From the NCBI RefSeq assembly GCF_040187885.1, contig NZ_JBDPLH010000002.1:733737-797736 (forward strand): a stretch of DNA of 64,000 nt, in the 5' to 3' direction. This document shows, one piece after another, positions 62,556 to 64,000 of the stretch (within the stretch, counting starts at the first letter, position 1; every line of letters begins with the position of its first letter). This DNA comes from Roseateles_E cavernae (lineage in GTDB: Bacteria; Pseudomonadota; Gammaproteobacteria; Burkholderiales; Burkholderiaceae_C). The translations under genes were made by a program, and so were the position numbers. The notes under the pieces are model-generated. The model saw only the letters and a program-made list of their open reading frames with translations, had not been told where the DNA came from and searched no databases.

Positions 62556-62876
62556 ATGCCGTCGCCCTCTACCCTTCTCTATCTGGAGCGCCCGTGGTCG
62601 GACGCGGTCCGAGAGGATGCATCCGCAAGTAGCGCAGCGTTTCTCATGGGCCTTCGCTATCCAGGGCCCTACTGGGTTGAACGGGCTATTCAGTGGGCAG
62701 AGCAGGGGTGCCCGCTGACTGCGGAGGCAGCTCACGAATTGCAGCGAATCGCGGGCAGTTCTACGAAGCAGTTCCCGCAGCAAGTTCGTCAGCGTGCCGC
62801 AGCGGCGCTTCGCCTATCGCAGGCCAACCTCGCTGCCCAACCGGTCGCTCCAGCGGACGGCTTCGCCGCCCGCTGA
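62556..62876 (+). CDS. Integron cassette 2 protein, unknown
   Basis: 106 residues. It starts 24 bases after the crossover. The central part (RYPGPYWVERAIQWAEQGCPL and AEAAHELQRIAGSS) is compact and helical. The last 13 residues are encoded inside attC2, so the C-terminus comes from the recombination site itself, as in some other cassette proteins. No known family is recognised. Confidence 0.7.
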   Translation: MPSPSTLLYLERPWSDAVREDASASSAAFLMGLRYPGPYWVERAIQWAEQGCPLTAEAAHELQRIAGSSTKQFPQQVRQRAAAALRLSQANLAAQPVAPADGFAAR

Positions 62877-62891
62877 GCTTCGACGTTCAAC
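62835..62891 (+). repeat. attC2 (57 bp)
   Basis: R'' GCCCAAC (62835-62841) and R' GTTCAAC (62885-62891) surround GTCGCTCCAGCGGAC and CGCTGAGCTTCGAC, a short compact attC. It overlaps the end of the cassette 2 reading frame. The crossover is G62885|T62886. Confidence 0.88.
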
Positions 62892-62924
62892 AGCAAGAAA
62901 AACCGCTGGAGCTAGCACCGCACT

Positions 62925-63236
62925 ATGAGGACACTTGTCATCCCCCCATCCGCGCAGCGGGACGAAAACTCCGTGCAGATGCTTAGCGCATGGATCGCAG
63001 AGCAGGGGCTTCACTGCACACTGAATGTTGGGTTCTTTGAAGCTGCTGGGCACGCTGAGGCTAAGGCCTGGGGAATTCTTCTGGCCGACCTTGTGAGACA
63101 CATCGGCAATGCAGTAGCTGAAAATCGTGGCACGCCAGCGAGCGAGACAGTTGCGGCTGTCATTGCCTCCATGCATGCGGAACTCGATTTGCCTTCGTCG
63201 GGCGCGGTCGGCGAGTTTCATGTTGGCCATGCATAG
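62925..63236 (+). CDS. Integron cassette 3 protein, DUF5076-like
   Basis: 103 residues. The start LVIPPSAQRDENSVQMLSAW and later EQGLHCTLNVGFFEAAG and AKAWGILLADLVRHIGNAV match DUF5076 as I recall it, a small family of unknown function. Lower GC than the intI side. ATG 62925 lies 39 bases from the crossover. DUF5076 in an integron cassette would be a mobile form of a gene normally found in chromosomes. Confidence 0.75.
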   Translation: MRTLVIPPSAQRDENSVQMLSAWIAEQGLHCTLNVGFFEAAGHAEAKAWGILLADLVRHIGNAVAENRGTPASETVAAVIASMHAELDLPSSGAVGEFHVGHA

Positions 63237-63266
63237 TCCCGCACTTCACTCACCGCACTCCTTGCG

Positions 63267-63323
63267 GTTGAACCTGTCGTTCGAGCGGACCGCCTTCGGC
63301 GTCCACTCACCTCTACGTTAGAC
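63267..63323 (+). repeat. attC3 (57 bp)
   Basis: R' GTTAGAC (63317-63323) is canonical; the R'' position reads GTTGAAC (63267-63273), an imperfect RYYYAAC. GAGCGGACCGCC and GTCCACTC arms form the stem. Crossover is G63317|T63318. Confidence 0.75.
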
Positions 63324-63331
63324 CGCACACC

Positions 63332-63871
63332 ATGAGCACCGTCTATCGGTTCATCGAAGACCCTGCGGCTACGAGCTCTGTGCGCCAGTGGTTCAAAGCT
63401 TTGCCCGTGCCTCCAGAAGAAACCGAGACTGATCGAGCTATCGTTCTTTACTTTCGTGCCTTCGGCCAGCTTGCATACACCGCAGCTGGCGCGATTGACC
63501 CCAAAGCCTCACCCGTTGTAATGCTCTATCTGCCACGTGAAGTACGTGGAGCATTGTGGTCTGTCGGCGAAGTTCACTTTCTCTCGTCAGCATTGAAAGC
63601 AAGTTTCCCAGAGCTACACAAAATCAATACGGCATTCGCCAAGTGGTTACGGCAATTCGAGACTGTGTTCTCAAACAAGCCTGGTGGGCCGAGCGACTGG
63701 AATTACTATCTTGAAGGCTATGTGAAGAACTACGACCCACCGGTTTTTGGTCTTCCGAGCGGCTACCACGCCATTCAAAATGGTCAGTACTTCATCTCTG
63801 ACGGAGAGAGCGATGCAGTCGTTGATAGAGTGTGTTCGTCTCTCAGACTTCGTGGGGTCGATTGTGCGTAA
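63332..63871 (+). CDS. Integron cassette 4 protein, unknown
   Basis: 179 residues, the longest cassette product. It lacks a signal peptide. The regions VYRFIEDPAATSSVRQWFKAL, VVMLYLPREVRGALWSVGEV and YHAIQNGQYFISDGESDAVV look like a small alpha/beta protein, with no recognised family. GC content and codon use fall well below the neighbours, consistent with a foreign cassette. ATG 63332 is 14 bases after the crossover. Confidence 0.75.
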   Translation: MSTVYRFIEDPAATSSVRQWFKALPVPPEETETDRAIVLYFRAFGQLAYTAAGAIDPKASPVVMLYLPREVRGALWSVGEVHFLSSALKASFPELHKINTAFAKWLRQFETVFSNKPGGPSDWNYYLEGYVKNYDPPVFGLPSGYHAIQNGQYFISDGESDAVVDRVCSSLRLRGVDCA

Positions 63872-63874
63872 TCG

Positions 63875-63964
63875 GTCTAACACTACAGTCGAGCGGGACA
63901 GCCACAAGCTGCGCTTTTGGTTCCCTCCGCTTCGCTCCGGCTGCCCCTCACTTCCACGTTAAAG
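63875..63964 (+). repeat. attC4 (90 bp)
   Basis: R'' GTCTAAC (63875-63881) and R' GTTAAAG (63958-63964; the final base is purine, not Y) bracket a long imperfect stem with GAGCGGGACAGCC and GGCTGCCCCTC arms. Crossover is G63958|T63959. Confidence 0.8.
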
Positions 63965-63968
63965 CGCA

Positions 63969-64000
63969 ATGTCCGAATCCTTCGCCGCCGAGATTCATCT
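63969..64000 (+). CDS. Integron cassette 5 protein, N-terminal fragment
   Basis: ATG 63969 is ten bases after the crossover of attC4 and reads MSESFAAEIHL before the window ends. The position after an attC makes it very likely the start of a fifth cassette gene; identity unknown. Confidence 0.6.
   Translation, partial: MSESFAAEIH

Larger units (their letters stand above)
60772..64000 (+). mobile_element. Chromosomal integron: intI, attI and cassette array (continues past window)
   Basis: The region holds a minus-strand intI-like gene, a SOS-type promoter, an attI site and, on the plus strand, at least five cassettes separated by four attC sites. The order intI (reverse) - attI - cassettes (forward) is standard. 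The upstream genes bla and DLH have normal GC-rich composition, whereas the cassettes drop in GC, most clearly from 63241 on. The platform is close to class 1/betaproteobacterial integrons but has no qacE-delta1 or sul1. Confidence 0.92.

Noticed and set aside
62470..63964. attC hairpins as CRISPR repeats or transcription terminators
   Set aside because: Lengths (57-90 bp) and spacers (whole genes of 350-640 bp) do not fit CRISPR; the R''/R' cores identify attC, and no T-runs follow.

Overview
The window is a GC-rich chromosomal segment that reads as a betaproteobacterium of the order Burkholderiales. Evidence is the glnA-ntrB-ntrC order, MetR/MetE, PobA-PcaHG, a large fatty-acid oxidation cluster, ACC deaminase, and an integron integrase very close to the class 1 / betaproteobacterial IntI group. 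The genus cannot be fixed from sequence alone; the Roseateles/Rubrivivax/Paucibacter lineage is my inference. Coding density is very high, most genes are separated by a few bases or overlap, and no rRNA, tRNA, CRISPR array or prophage was seen. One N at 54065, flanked by two identical 146-bp copies, shows that the sequence is a draft with a contig join.

Layout. 1-3.7 kb: tail of a fatty-acid hydroxylase-like gene, an EI24 membrane protein, a molybdopterin-binding CinA-like protein and glnA, which has a clear sigma-54 promoter and NtrC boxes. 3.8-6.9 kb: a periplasmic protein and the NtrB/NtrC nitrogen two-component pair. 6.9-18 kb: housekeeping and accessory genes (MBL hydrolase, peptide deformylase, FecR/DUF6600 protein, divergent TesA/YbbA, PobA-PcaH-PcaG for 4-hydroxybenzoate, parvulin, BolA, MsrB, a chemoreceptor). 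18.2-25.1 kb: acyl-CoA synthetase plus a five-gene branched-chain-amino-acid-type ABC transporter. 25.3-34.4 kb: a TonB-like protein, then a beta-oxidation operon (multifunctional enzyme, thiolase, acyl-CoA dehydrogenase, SDR, hotdog thioesterases). 34.4-43.9 kb: metE/metR, an AraC regulator, a hydroxylase, a short-chain-acyl regulator with its divergent thioesterase, and oxidoreductases. 43.9-52 kb: sensor kinase, flavoprotein, S9 peptidase, hydrolase, acetyltransferases and a diguanylate cyclase.

52-56.6 kb holds an ACC deaminase module: acdR (Lrp family) divergent from acdS, and acdS followed after 23 bp by a homodimeric E1 2-oxoacid dehydrogenase. This layout parallels the mdeRAB methionine-degradation locus, so the E1 may consume the 2-oxobutanoate made by AcdS. 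56.6-59.8 kb is an inducible beta-lactamase operon: BlaI-type repressor with a long palindromic operator, an M56 peptidase fused to an S11 (DD-carboxypeptidase-type) penicillin-binding domain in place of the usual BlaR1 sensor, and a Tat-exported class A beta-lactamase.

60.8 kb to the end is a chromosomal integron. An intI gene on the minus strand has its -35/-10 promoter wrapped around a perfect LexA box, followed on the plus strand by an attI site and at least five gene cassettes separated by four attC sites. intI carries one in-frame TGA at a conserved tryptophan position while every catalytic residue downstream is intact, so the recombinase appears recently inactivated (or misassembled). 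The cassette proteins are mostly unknown; one looks like a DUF5076 protein. The array continues past the window edge.
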